Source of the DNA: Patiria pectinifera
Lineage: Eukaryota > Echinodermata > Asteroidea > Valvatida > Asterinidae
DNA: 64,000 bases
NCBI GenBank assembly: GCA_029964075.1
Contig: CM057141.1
Coordinates: 7,254,001-7,318,000, forward strand
Direction of reading: 5' to 3'
In this document: positions 10,701 through 25,700 of the stretch, piece by piece
How the letters are laid out: every line of letters begins with the position of its first letter
Numbering within the stretch: position 1 is the stretch's first letter
Position numbers and translations under genes: made by a program
Notes under the pieces: generated by a model
Database searches by the model: none
Told to the model about the DNA's origin: nothing
What the model saw: only the letters and a program-made list of their open reading frames with translations

Positions 10701-13700
10701 ACCCTGACGACGCAAAAATTTCATCTTATAATAGTTTATGCGGTACCCGCTGCTATGTACATCAGATTCGAACCAGCCAACCGATCCCGTTAGCTCGGTG
10801 GTCGAGTGGTAAGACATCTGCACTAGAAAGCAGGAGGTCGTGGGTTCGAGTCCCACCCGAGTGATTTTTTCCAACTTTCACTTGGGAGGTAACACACTGA
10901 GTATACAGTGTTTAAACGTCGGTGAAGGGCAAAAACCTAATTTGCTTTATATCACCCTGACGCAAAAATTCCATCTTTTAATAGTTTATGCGGTACCAGC
11001 TGCTATGCACGGTACATCAGATTCAAACCAGCCAACCGATCCCATTAGCTCGGTGGTCGAGTGGTAAGACATCTGCACTAGAAAGCAGGAGGTCGTGGGT
11101 TCGAGTCCCACCTGAGTGATTTTTTTCAACTTTCACTCTCGGGAGGTAACACACCGAGTATACAGTGTTTAAACGTCAGTGAAGGGCAAAAACCTAATTT
11201 GATTTATATCACCCCCGACGCAAAATTCCATCTTATAATAACCTCATACAGTTGTATGGGGACCTTGAATGTGCAGCAGCTGTTTTATAGCTTTTTGGCC
11301 ATGGCTAGGCACAAGTATCGTTTTTCGTAATTGATATTTTCCTTGCCAATAGATAGTCCAGTGTTTCTTGTGCTAACTTCATTACGTAGGTTAAATACTT
11401 CATTACGTAGGTTAAATTACTTTTAAGTTTCATTGGGTGGGAAGTCTAGAATTCTCTGCATTTAAATTTCCCAGTCAGTTGACTTCGGCAACTCCATATT
11501 TGCAAACTATGGAGTTTCCAAAGTCAATAATTGACTTGTAACCAAGAATCCTTTTTAAGATCGCAAATGGATTCATGTTGGAAATGCTAAAATAAAACGC
11601 AGAGAATTCGCGACTTCCCACACAACAAAACTATTAAAAAATTTTAACCATAGACGTATTACTATTACTGTAATTAAGTTACTGAAAGACTATAAATTAC
11701 AGTAATTTACATGTAAGGGTTATAATAATTATACATGTACTTTACGATCATCAAAGTGGCGTCAGCTTTCCAGTAAAAGCTTATTGGCACGGGAAAAATC
11801 ACTTATGAAAACCAATTACTGATTCTGCCAAAAAGCTATTAAACAGCTGGTGTAAGATGCTCAAGGTCCCCCCTGTTATACATGCATATGCCTTTCTACT
11901 TTATATCGCTTTTTACAGGAAAACAACCATATGGTTGGGTTCTGCCATTTTCAGGCATGCATGAAAATGAAACCTTAGGTGCCCTATACATAATTTTATG
12001 TATTTCTAAGGAGTTAGAAAGAAACAAAGTTTTCAACAATTTACTTGTGAAAGAAATAACTGACTCTCCAGTAAATAGTGATGGAATCAAATACCTATTT
12101 TCCAGAGTTTTAGCTATAGTGCATCACAAACCCAGCCATCTTGGAATGATATGACCCCCTGGACTCAACGGTGGTGCTCACCAACCCAGGCTCCTTTATT
12201 AAATGCTCTTTGTGACAAAAAATCTCGACCACTCTCATCACACCTCCAGTTTAAATCCCCAGATGGAATATTTTGGAGGATTACCAACCATGGAGCTGTG
12301 TTTATAGGTCCATGTACCAACCAAGCACCAAGTAACTCAAGTCAATCACGAGTCATTTGGTCCCAAGTCAAGTCACAATTAGCTTTTCAAATGAAGCAGG
12401 CAGCACGCCCACGTACATGACCATGTAGTGGTTGACTTGGTGCCAAGTCAGTTATTGTTTTGCGTACGGTACCGGTAATTACTGGCTCCACACACGCAAA
12501 ATATCGCTGCAATGTGCGAAGTCGGGTTCCCAGACCAAAATGCTGCCTATATTGATGTTCAATAACCGACTTGGCGAAAACGTTTTCTGTTTTGTACACA
12601 ACATATGGGAGTATTTTGAACTGCTAGCGAATTCTAGGCGAGCACTCTGATTGGTTCAGATTCCAGCATGTATTCTAGGCCACCACGGACGGTCATTCTC
12701 ATATCTTCGAGGGTTTGTGCTTTGTGTTGTGTAACATTACAAAATTCATTATAGGGCATACACGACTCAAACAGATCAAGTATATCACAATGATACATTT
12801 TTATTTCTATACACAATTTGACCGACCTTAGTGATTTGGCCGTTAAAACGTACGTCGCCCGATCTAAAAACATGTCCCTGACGTATTGAGAAGAACCCCC
12901 CCATGTAACGGAATGAATGAGTCCTCATTTGCATTGCTGTGCGCCATTGGATCTCACCGCATAGATACACTGCATACTGCGCTGCACGCATATATGAATA
13001 ACGATCCGGAACGTACCCGTCAAATCGTTAGATATGTTGCAACCCGGCCGATTACGATCGATGGAGTTCAACTGAAGTTCACAGATAAAATACAAATATT
13101 TAACGACTTAATTGTCATCAAGTCTTTGTAGTGGGTGAGACAAAGCTTTATTGATGCACTATCAGCAATTGGACCACTTACCTTTTCTGTAGTATTCAGG
13201 GTAAAAATGTACGCATCGATACCCATCTCGGCATCGATCTGGACTGTCTGGAAGCTGAAGTCAGAATGCCAGACGTTATTAACAGGCTTGAGACCTTGTC
13301 CAAATTCTAGCCCACAATAACAGGCTTGAGACCTTGTCCAAATTCTAGCCCACGAGGTCAACTAGCCAAGTCTGGCACTGAGGGGTAGTTAAATCACAGT
13401 CTGGCCAGCTGCAAAGACCTTGAAAGTATGGGATAAATAGTGGCTATAAAAGAAGGTTGGAAATCACTTTTATGGTTACAGACATCAAGTTGTGCATGCA
13501 GTCCATCTGCAGGCAGGTTCCTCGATCTCTCAAAATAACATCTTAACCTTACAAAAAGTTGATCTAGTTTTTTAATCTCTATTCCTGATACTAGTTGGTA
13601 CATGCAGTAGCCTTAGAAAAAATGGTTCTCCATTAATGTACCTGAAACAGCTTGACTATGCTCCTTTTAGTTTTATCTTGTGGTTAATTAAATCCCCATA

Positions 13701-16700
13701 ATCAATGTTTTAATTCCTCCAACCTCTAAACTCAAAAATTTCCCAAATCTCTGAAATGTTTCTTCATTGTCTCCATTGTGCTCATTTAGTCTAATTCGTT
13801 GTGTGCCCGGCAGAAGGGCATATGCGCGTATGCCCTTATGCAATAGCGCGTAATCACAAAAATATTCCCAGCAAAAGGGCATATGCAGAAAACTGCCTCT
13901 ATTTAAATGAAATTTTAACATTTTCGTCAGAAATTAATACAGGTTAATTGTTCCAAAACTCATGATTGATACGTGTGACAAATTTCAAAATCGTAGGATT
14001 GAATACGCGTGGGAGAACATTGGATTCATATTACGCGTGGGGGAATATTATAGAGCCTTTCAATGCAATTTTCTTGAAAATCATTTTTTTGCGTCAGAAT
14101 TGCTCATATGCCCTTCTGCTGAGCATCCAACGAATTTTCAATGCAATTTGTACATTTGAGGAAATCTTTTCATTTTTTTGAAGAATTTTTATCATTCAGT
14201 TTCCTGCCCCTTCTTCTTGTCTCCACAGACCTGGTTACTCTCAGGGTGGGAAGACCCATACCGTCCCTGCCACGCTGCATGCTGACAACAGAGGGCGCCT
14301 TCTAGAGCGTCTGCGGGCCAATAAGGATGTTCCTGCTGGATCAGTGGTGCTTCTTGAAGGAGGGAAGGATATCAATCAGTATTGCACAGATATTGAGCTG
14401 GTGTTCCGCCAGGTAAATATGTATACTCGGGCTCGTACACTAGGGGGGTTGGGGGGGGGGGCGATTATACAGTCTTGTCGTGCACAATTAATGGAGACAA
14501 TGAAGAAAAATGTCAGAGGTTTTGGAAACTTTTGAGTTTAGAGGTTGGAGGAAAGCACTGATATCTTTTGGGATTTAATGAACCACAAGAGTTACCAGTA
14601 TAGTCAAGCTGTGGAGTACTGTTGTCCAATGGTAACGGTGTTTGACTCGTGTGCCTTCTTACATGGGTTCGAATCCTGACCGTGGGAACATGGTGCTTGT
14701 GCTCTTGAGCAAGGCACTTTACCATTATTGCTTCTTCCTTCGGATGGGGCGTAAAGCCATAGGTCCCATGTATTGTGTAATGCACATTTTAAAAAGAACC
14801 CAGTAACACTTATCGCTAAGAGAAGGGGTTTGCCCTGGTGTCTCTGGCAATGGCTACAATATGCGCCGCAGCACGTTGTAAACCAAGGTGCTACATAATG
14901 GGTTTCATATTTCTCATAAACTTCATTGACCTGTCTATAATAATAGACATAATTTCCAGCGCCTTGCCTAAGTACATGTACCTAATTGGTGGTAGTTACA
15001 TGCCCTATAAGACTCCAGTAATTATCACAACATGTGCAGTAAATGGGTTTAGTTATGTAAAACTACCCTTTTGTTGGTTTGTTTCAATTTGTATTTTGAA
15101 GGAATCCTACTTCATGTGGACTTTTGGTGTCGAGTTGGCCGGTTTCTATGGTGCGGTTGCCGTGGACACGGGAAAGGCTGTGCTGTTTGCTCCTAAGATA
15201 CCAGAGTCTTACATAGTGTACATGGGAGAGTAAGATATGGTCATTGTGTCATTTTCTAAGAGTGTGATGGGATAAGAAGCAACTTTGTTGTCGGGGAAGA
15301 AAGGCAAACATTCTGGCGAAACGGTGTTGGTTAATTTTGCAATCTCCCAAATCAAGTTGTACTGATATAAAATAATAATTGTGAAATTCCTCCCCCAAAA
15401 GTGTTGTGAAAGTTGCAAAGTTTGTAATGCAACAGTTTCAATTTGCACTAAATAGGTGCTGAGTTTTTATAAACGGATAAAGAAAGAGATCCTTTTTTCT
15501 TTTAAAAATGTCAAAGCTTGGCAGTTTAATTGTAATTCATTGCATGACAAAGAGTAAAATAATCCCACTTCTGACACCGTGTTTCGTTAAGTATTCTCCT
15601 GGAGAGAACTTTAAAGCTATAGTCCATCATTTGCAGCTATCCGAAAAGTAGCTGGCGTAATTATTGTTGAAAAACATACTTGGTTGAAAGATAGTAAGGG
15701 GACTAAACTCCCTGTGAAATTATTCTTTCTGGCAAGCTGTCATTTTGAAGTAATCAACGAAAGAAGGCCTTTCCAACGGTGCTTCTTAAGACGCACCAGA
15801 GGAAAATTTAAATTAGTAGTTCGTTTTGTTATTTGGCGAAGCGCGCGCAATCATTGGCACGACGCACACGCGCGCGCGGCTGCTATAATTCGTCGGATCG
15901 CTGCGCAACATCGCGTAGCTGCAATCGGCTCAGCGAGAACGTGTCTCGGACACTGAATTCAGGCGCAATTCAAAGCATGATTCAGCAACTTTTGATTTGA
16001 CATTGAGATCCTAGAATGCTGTTTTTTTTTAATATACAGCTGAAGCTGAGCTGAAACTTCATTAGGTTAGTTGTTCAGTACCCTTCTTTAGATTTTGAGC
16101 ACTTTTGTTGCTTCAAACGAACAAAATGCACAAATTACAAATGATGGACTATAGCTTTAAGTCTGAGATCAATAAATGATATAGCTGAATGACACAGAGA
16201 CAGTTCTTTAGAGACTTTTGTCTAAGAAGTTAGGGTCATGTTCCAGTTCTCAGTCTAGCTCTAGTAAGATGTTGTATATCTTATACCAAAACTTGTTAAA
16301 GATGTTTAAATTTTCCCTTAAATGGTCAGGTTGCCCTCCAACGACAACTTAAAGGAGCGATATGCAGTGGATGAGGTTCACTATGTGGAAGAGGTATACC
16401 ATTTCTCTTCTCATTTCGGGTGCATTGAACAGCTAATGTGTTCATTTGCATTTATTCTCTTTTTATATCATTAAAAGAAAAACAAAAGTAAACATTACAT
16501 CATTTTTGTTTTAGCAGTGTTAATAAATGATCTTGAAATTCAATGGAGTTAAAAATTGATTATTCCCGTACTAATACTAAGAGAAAATTTGTCAAGCAGA
16601 AAGTACAACGCATTCTATTAAATTTTGGTTAATATTTTTGTTATTCTGTTCATTACAGATTTCTACTGTACTGGAAGCAATGAAGCCGGGTACTCTGCTT

Positions 16701-19700
16701 ACACTGGTAAGCTACAGGATTATTATACAGATAATGAAAAGTTTATGAGTGCAGTGGTAAGAATAATTTCATTTGGTGACAGATGGAATTTTCCATCTCA
16801 TGAGGCGAAACCAAGTGGAATGGAACATTTCATCTGTCACCGAATGAATTGATTATTTCCGTTGCACAAATGTGAAACATTCAGTATTTGTTTTATACAT
16901 CACCTGAATAAATCCTCATCATCTGATTAGTCAGAGCCGCCAAAAGTGTGACCATGCAATGGAACTTGCGTTTACCGTGGAATGGAACTTCAATTTTTGC
17001 CGTGCGGCCGTGCCTTATGTTGGGACGAATAATTCAATGACAAAATACTGTCACCAGGGACCCAAATTGAAACAGCTCAAATAGTTTTTTGGCTGGTTTG
17101 AATATTCAAAAACAAAAAGAGTATTTACATCATGACTGTGATGTTATTTAAGTGTGAGTTGCGGCGCTTTATTATCAGTTGCCACAGTGGGGAGGGGGCT
17201 CAAAAAAAAATTTAACAAATGTTGCCCAAATTTTTAGCTGCAGAAAAAAATTGGAATTTTTTTGCGGGGGGCAGACTATTTTAACGTTGGGGGTGCCACT
17301 TACATTACCATAATTTTTTTTTAAAAATTTACAAGCTCTTGGGGGGGGGGGGCTCAAGCCCCTCTAGCTACCTTTTTGTCGACAATAACTTTTTTGTTGA
17401 CAGCGGTTAATTGTTCACATCCTTGTAGCTGGTTGAAACCCTTTACAGTTATAAAAAAAATTACTGTGAAATACTCCAGCACTCCGTATCGATCGCTGCA
17501 TGCAATCGTTAACTGGTGCGCTCCTTGTGCAACTTTGTACAGGCCGCAGCACGAAGTTGCAGCTGGCAGTTTGGAACATCCAAATATTTGGACAAATGCA
17601 GTTTCGACTCGGAGTAATAGAATACTTAACTATTTGAAAATAGACAGCCCCAGATGAAATAGAACCCAGAAAAGCAGGAAACAATAGTATCCGTGTCTTC
17701 AGGTTGGTAATTTGGGGGAAAAAATCAGTGCTCATTTGTAGCTATTTACTATTTTATTAAACAGTAAACATTTTAAAAATGTTTATTTGGATTTGTTTTC
17801 TTCAACAGAAAGGCGTGAACTCGGACAGTGGGCTGACTTCACATGAAGCTGAATTTGACGGAATCGAGAAGTAAGAAAGACATTCTCTTATTAATAAAAA
17901 TAGGAAAGGTGAGCTTTCTGATTTACAGACGCCAACCCTAACCAATTTGTGAATTCCAAGACTGAGAGACAGGAATAAAAAAAACAGGGCCAAAAATAGA
18001 AGTTGAACAAATGTAAAAGTTAGGCTATGTGGTTCAAATCGGCAGGGTTTTGGCCTTTGAGGTTGCATTGTTCCTCCAATCCATGAAGTAGATACCAAGG
18101 TATGAATACAATGGTTCAAAGTGACCTATTCAAGTGGGAATACCTCAGAATTGTGTTTACTTTACAAGAACAAAGTTTCGTTTTTGTAGCGCTTGATAGA
18201 GTAAGGTGTCGTAGGTCAGATAAATAACATACCATTGATGATTGGCAAACATGATAAAAAAGTTATATTTTTATAAACTGAATTATTTTTTTTATTTATT
18301 TATCCATGGATTCTTTGAAATCCTGCAACTTGACCCTTCATAAATGCCACATGTTGTTTGCAAAAAGTAGTTCTACAAAGGAACCACATTTTAATTTTAT
18401 GAGATAAGACTTGTCTTTTGGCAGAGTTTAAAAATGTTGCCTTTTTTTTTGTCTTTGTAATATTTTGTTGCAGGTTCAAAGTGAATAACACTATTCTTCA
18501 CCCTGAAATATCGGAATGGTAAGCTTGTAATTCAGTAGCTGAGCTTTTTTGGAAAGAATGCAGTATCCAGACGCCACTTCTTTGGTTGTGTACAAAGTCT
18601 ATGGAGAGTGGAGTACATTTCCGTAGTATTATCTAACAAACTTGGAAATGTTTTTCCATCCCAGACTCATGTCGTTTCAACATTTTTGCAATGACTGACG
18701 TTCATTGAGGTAATATGTGATGAAAATATAATGAAAAATGCGGCATCAGGATGCAACTTTCTTTCCGGCATCAAGATGCAACATTCTTTCCGTTTATTTA
18801 AATGTTTGTGTTCTTTTCTTTCATTTTTTTGGTCAGAAGTCCAATGCCATAATATTAGTTACCTGATTGAATTCCCGAATTGGGGAAAATATCAATTTTA
18901 ATACTTGGTTTTTTTCCTTCACGAAGTACCTTTCAGAAGAAATGTATAGTCGATCCTGCCTGAGATCTTCTGACATTTAATATGTCAGCTTGCTGGCGTG
19001 TGGCTAGAACCAACGCCATCCTGCCCAGAGTGTATTCACATCAGTTTTCTCATTTTTTGAATTTTGAGAAGTTGGATATGTAATGCAGTCCCATTTTTAT
19101 GGAACCGTTAATTAAGCACAGAAATTGGTTAAGCACAGGGTTCGACCTTAACAGTAGTCCGCTTGCCTAATGCGTCAAAACAGTCACGGACTAGTCAAAA
19201 CCAGTACATGCCTGGCAAGTCAAAATTATTACAAATAACATTGTTGTTTATGACATTCTTGTGTAAATTTTTTGAAGTTGTATTGCGGACTAGTGAAAAG
19301 GCCTGTGGACTAAATTAAGAATCTGTTTCACTAGTCCGGCTGGTTAGTGAAAAAGAAAAGCTAAGCCAGGGCAAACCCTGTTAGGCCAAAAAAAAAAAAA
19401 AAAGTCGCTCATGTATATTGGCGTCCTCCATCATTTGCTTTTTTTGCAATTTCCCCATTCCTTGGTGCTCCTTGTTACAACATGTTGAGGTGGTGCTTCA
19501 ATAGAGATCGCTGTTGTAGCTACCACGGAAAATTTGGAGAAAAAAAAGATTGACGCGCATGATCAAAATGGACGCGCGCTGACCAGAGACCGACTTTTTT
19601 TGGGGGCCTTAAGCATAGAAAAAACTATTGTGCTTAGCAGATAAAATGGTACCAGCTTAAGTCTCATGTGATGCACATTGGTTGTGACTGGTTCTTGTTT

Positions 19701-22700
19701 ACTGATGTTACTTAGTGCAAAATGTGCTTAGCAATATATTCTGCCCAGCAACTTCATGGCAAATAGTATGAATGAATACATTTTTGGTCTCTTTATCTTC
19801 TGTCCTTCATTCATGTTTTGCAGTCGTGTCTTCAAAAGCCCGGGTGAGCTTGAGGTTCTTCGCTACGTCTGCGCGCTGAGCTGTGAAGCTCACAAGGATG
19901 TTATGCGGAAGGCCCGTCCAGGGCTCATGGAGTACCAGCTAGAGAGGTGGGTATTGGACTCAGTGCCTTATTATCTATAGAGGGCACTGTGCAGTGTTGT
20001 CAATTCCTTTTGATGAGTTGGACAAGAAGTCTTAAATATAAACAGTTACAATACAAGTAAAACCTGAGAAATGGAGTCGTCAGAGTGCATTATGGGTTTA
20101 TGGGTTTAAAATATCAGATTGACTCTGTGTCAGTTAAATTTGCAAATGTTTGTACATTTTTGGTACGTGTCGGCTGTTGTGTCCAAACACTGTATTCCTT
20201 TCAACCCATTGTTTCTTTAAGTGAGAAAAATGCAGAGTTTAGTTGAAAATAAGATACCAAAGATCGATACTCATCAGGCAAAATGAACAAGCTAGCCCAA
20301 ACACTTAGAGTGCACTGACAAAGTAGAATTTGAATGAGCTCCTCTTTTTTTGTTTGGACAAACTTTGGATATTTTGGATATGGTTGGTAACTGTCATACC
20401 ATTGTTAACTCCCCCCCCCCCCCCTTTTGAAATGCACAACACAATTTACCACAGCTGTGACATTCTGTGGTGTCGCACAGAATATTCCGGAAACTGCACT
20501 TCTAGAGGGAATGGTTATAATCATGTAAGTTTGTTTTCCTATTGAATGTTTCCATGCAGTACATTCCAGCACTATGTGTACTACCACGGCGGTTGTCGCA
20601 GAGTGGCATATACCTGCATCTGTGCCAGGTAAGGAAAGCTGATAACCCCGGGAAAATTTATAACCTTACAAAAATTGCCTTGGAGGCCCCAAAACTCTGT
20701 CTGTTTTCCCTTACCCCGGGATATTCCTTTTAACATGTTTAAGGAATGAAATTTTTGATGTCCGACTTTTTTTTCTGTTCTTTTTTTTTGGCAAATCTTT
20801 CTTAACATTTTTAAAGAACTCCCACATTTTGAAAAGTTTCCTAACATTTGTTGTCCCTATTCAATCAATGGCATCACTCTCCCTAAAAATGTTCAAATGT
20901 TTTTTCCTAAATGGAGAAGTTGAAAATATTATCAAAATTGAAAATCGTTATCGTTTGGTACTTAAGGCAGGCATGAGATTGTTCAGATTTTTGTCTGAAT
21001 TCAGACTTTTTAAATTCTAGAAAAAGACGTTATCAGCATTGGAAGAAATGCATCTTGCATACCTGTAATCCAATTTTCAGGGTTTTTTTAATTGACAATT
21101 TCATCCGGGTGTAGGATTATACAGGCATGCAACTTTTCCTCGGATACGATGATTTCCTCGTTTTTTTACTTCACATGAATGCCATTACAAATTGAAAAAC
21201 ACTGTAGAAAGTCTTGTGTGGTTTGGAGTTTCCACGTTTTTCCTTAATTCCCAGTTGCATGCCTGATTATAAAAGGTGAGAATTGTTGGAACTTCCTGGG
21301 ATTTTCTTTTCGCTAATTTGTCTGTTTTCCGGATGTCTCTTCATCATTTTAGTGGAAACAACTCCTCTGTCCTACACTATGGGCATGCAGGCGCCCCCAA
21401 CAACAGCCAAATCCAGGATGGAGATATTTGGTACGTCATCAATAATTTTAAGTTATGGTAATACCACCAGTGAGTCAATATTTCATAGTCCTAAATTCAC
21501 ACTGCACCGGTACATCTGCATTCTGCGCAACATCACGCAGTATGTGCGAGCCAACCATCAAACATTTCATCTAAACATTCAAATTTTGGGGATCATTTGG
21601 TTTAGCGTCACTCCAGAACCAGATGACGGTCTGAAATCAGCATGAAGTGGGTAGTTGTTATTATTTTTTTTTAATAGTGGTTGGCTGAAGTCATGGTTCT
21701 GCGAAGCGCAAGATGATTTCCCACTCCAGTTCACAGAGTCCTTAAATAACAACTAGAAAGCACTCAGAGAGCACAAACCTCAGCCATTGATAAACAATGC
21801 CCCGCCATATTGTCAGTATACCCCAGAAAAATATTTGTATAAATGGTGAAGAATCTTTAAAAAAAAATATCCTCGATCCAGATCCGGATCACTTTCAAAA
21901 TCTTATCAATTTGTACTTGTACCAAGGACCACCCCTAAAAAATATTTCGTGCAAATCTATCCATAACTTATTGAGTTATCGTGTTAACAGACAAACCAAC
22001 CAACCAACCAACGCCAATGAAAACATAAACCTCCTTGGCGGAGGTAATAATTACTACAGCTATGTAATAGCATGATGTAGCCATGGGAATCGCAATGTGC
22101 ACTCATGAGCATCCATGCCATAAAACCGTACAGTGCTGGGGCAGTTTATGGCGGTATAAGAAGTAACAGGCATGGCACTCTCGGGGCAAATACTGAAACT
22201 CACTGGTTTGAAAGGACTAGCTACACCTTGGAAATGCTTCAAATTAGGTTTTGCCCTTCACCGACGTTTTAAACACTGTATACTCAGTGTGTTACCTCCC
22301 AAGTGAAAGTTGGAAAAAATCACTCGGATGGGACTCGAACCCACGAGCTCCTGCTTTCTAGTGCAGATGTCTTACCACTCGACCACCAAGCTAACGGGAT
22401 CGGTTGGCTGGTTCGAATCTGATGTACATAGCAGCGGGTACCGCATAAACGATTATAAGATGAAATTTTTGCGTTGGGGTGATATAAATCAAATTAGGTT
22501 TTGCCCTACTTGAAACCTTTTTGTCAGATGAACACCCCTCTTGTTTCTTGCAGCACTTTTGATATGGGTGCAGAGTATTATGGGTACGCCTCTGATATCA
22601 CGGTTGCCTTCCCCGCTAACGGCAAGTTTAACAACGACCAGCGAATCATCTACGAAACTGTCCTAAAGGCAAATCGAGCTGTTTTCAAGGCAATGAAACC

Positions 22701-25700
22701 AGGTATTGAAATTGATTAACGCCTGTCAAAAAAGTAACAACTATTTAAGTTATATTGTTTTGCATATTAAACATTTACGAGTGTTTCAGACAAGCAGGGT
22801 TATCTTAGAAGTTGTGGGGTGTTGCCTGACCTCATCCAATGATTATCCATTGTCATTGACCTTTGACCTTTGACCTTTAGGTGTCCTGTGGACAGACATG
22901 CATCTCCTTGCTGAGCGGACCATCCTAGATGAACTGAAGACACATGGCTTGGTCAAGGGTGATGTGGACGAAATGATGAAGGTTTACTTAGGGGCTGTCT
23001 TCATGCCGCACGGCCTCGGTCACTTCATGGGGTGTGACACCCACGATGTGGGCGGCTACCCAGAGGTAAGACTAGCTTGCTAAGTTCGGAGGGGTTACTT
23101 TACGGAGCTCAGGAGAGAGGGCAAAGTGTCGTGCAACGTTCATCGCTTGGAGCTGCTAGCAATCATAGAAATTTGCCGAGAACAAAAACGAAAAGCAAAA
23201 AGATGTGGCTGGCTAGAGCCTCAGCAGTGTACACTACTTTGGGTTGTCAGCCGATCTATTTCCAAACACACTCTGCTGGAACTTCATATTTTAGCATTCC
23301 ATCAACAGTTTTTTCAAATAATTCTCCAACCTATTAGAGGGTCTTTTAAAATTTTGAACATTCCTTCTCTGTGAGGAACGTTCCATTGCAAACATTTTCT
23401 TTTAACACCGGGGATATCTCTGAGGCTCGCTTTTTTTTCTCACATCAAACCATTTTAATCCATTAACTAATGTACCGCCCCCAACTGCCCTGCCTGCTAC
23501 TCCCTGTACCGCCCCAAACTGCCCTACCTGTTACTCCCTGTACTGCCCGAAGTGCCCTGCCTGTTACTCCCTGTACTGCCCTAAACCGCCCTACCTGTTA
23601 CTCTCTGTACTGCCCCAAACCACCCTGCCTGATACTCCCTGTACTGCCCCAAACCACCCTACCTGTTACTCCCTGTACTGCCCTAAACCACCCTGCCTGT
23701 TACTCTCTGTACTGCCCGAACTGCCCTGCCTGTTACTCCCTGTACTGCCCCAAACCACCCTACCTGTTACTCCCTGTACTGCCCCAAACCACCCTGCCTG
23801 ATACTCCCTGTACTGCCCCAAACTGCCCTGCCTGTTACTCGCTGTACTGCCCCAAACTGCCCAACCTGTTACTCCCTGTACTGCCCCAAACCGCCCTACC
23901 TGTTACTCCCTGTACTGCCCCAAACCGCCCTGCCTGTTACTCCCTGTACCACCTTAACCTGCCCTGCCTGATACTCCCTGTACTACCCGAACTGCCCTGC
24001 CTGTTACTCTCTGTACTGCCCCAAACCACCCTGCCTATTTCTCCCTGTACTGCCCCAAACTGCCCTGCCTGTTTCTCCCTGTACTGCCCCAAACTGCCCT
24101 GCCTGTTACTCCCTGTACTGCCCCAAACCACCCTGCCTGTTACTCCCTCTACTGCCCCAAACCACCCTGCCTATTTCTCCCTGTACTGCCCCAAACTGCC
24201 CTGCCTGTTTCTCCCTGTACTGCCCTGCCTGTTAGTCCCTGTACTGCCCCAAACTGCCCTGCCTATTTCTCCCTGTACTGCCCCAAACTGCCCTGCCTGT
24301 TTCTCCCTGTACTGCCCTGCCTGTTAGTCCCTGTACTGCCCCAAACGGCCCTGCCTGTTACTTCCTGCACTGCCGCAAACCACCCTACCACATCAAACCA
24401 TTTTAATCCATTAACTAATGTACCGCCCCCAACTGCCCTGCCTGCTACTCCCTGTACCGCCCCAAACTGCCCTACCTGTTACTCCCTGTACTGCCTGAAG
24501 TGCCCTGCCTGTTACTCCCTGTACTGCCCTAAACCGCCCTACCTGTTACTCTCTGTACTGCCCCAAACCGCCCTACCTGTTACTCCCTGTACTGCCCCAA
24601 ACCACCCTGCCTGATACTCCCTGTACTGCCCCAAACTGCCCTGCCTGTTACTCGCTGTACTGCCCCAAACTGCCCAACCTGTTACTTCCTGTACTGCCCC
24701 AAACCGCCCTACCTGTTACTCCCTGTACTGCCCCAAACCGCCCTGCCTGTTACTCCCTGTACCACCTTAACCTGCCCTGCCTGATACTCCCTGTACTACC
24801 CGAACTGCCCTGCCTGTTACTCCCTGTACTGCCCTAAACCGCCCTGCCTGTTACTCCCTGTACCGCCCCAAACTGCCCTACCTGTTACTCCCTGTACTGC
24901 CCCAACCGCCCTGCCTGTTACTCTCTGTACTGCCCCAAACCACCCTGCCTATTTCTCCCTGTACTGCCCCAAACTGCCCTGCCTGTTTCTCCCTGTACTG
25001 CCCCAAACTGCCCTGCCTGTTACTCCCTGTACTGCCCCAAACCACCCTGCCTGTTACTCCCTCTACTGCCCCAAACCACTCTGCCTATTTCTCCCTGTAC
25101 TGCCCCAAACTGCCCTGCCTGTTTCTCCCTGTACTGCCCTGCCTGTTAGTCCCTGTACTGCCCCAAACGGCCCTGCCTGTTACTTCCTGCACTGCCGCAA
25201 ACCACCCTGCCTGTTACTCCCTGTACTGCCCCAAACTGCCCTGCCTGTTACTCCCTGTACTGCCCCAAAATGCCCTGCCTGTTACTTCCTGTACTGCTGC
25301 AAACCACCCTGCCTGTTACTCCCTGTACTGCCCCAAACTGCCCTGCCTGTTTCTCCCTTTACTGCCCCAAACTGCCCTGCCAGTTACTCCCTGTACTGCC
25401 CCAAACTGCCCTGCCTGTTACCCTCTGTAATGCCTCAAACTGCCCTACCTGTTACCCGCTGTAATGCCCCAAACTGCCCTACATGTACCTGTTACTCCCG
25501 GTACCGCCCAAAACCAACCAAGCACTCTTAGGTTTTTTAATTGAATGAATAAACACAATGTAATGTTATGTATGACATATGTAGAGTTGCTCGTGGGTAA
25601 AAATGCCCCCATGAAATTTGACTTAAATCAACCGTGAAGATGCTGCAATATTCTTGGCAGGGTGTTGAGAGGGTCCAAAGGCCAGGCATTCGTAACCTGC

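Noticed and set aside
10797..10863. Functional tRNA-Ser gene
   Set aside because: Good A and B boxes, but the anticodon stem is imperfect, the unit is part of a tandem SINE, and an identical arrangement recurs inverted at 22.3 kb.
23470..24327. Open frame of 285 codons rich in Cys, Pro, Leu and Tyr
   Set aside because: It is a by-product of a 34-bp minisatellite that lacks stop codons in this strand's frames; no start context or neighbouring exon supports it.
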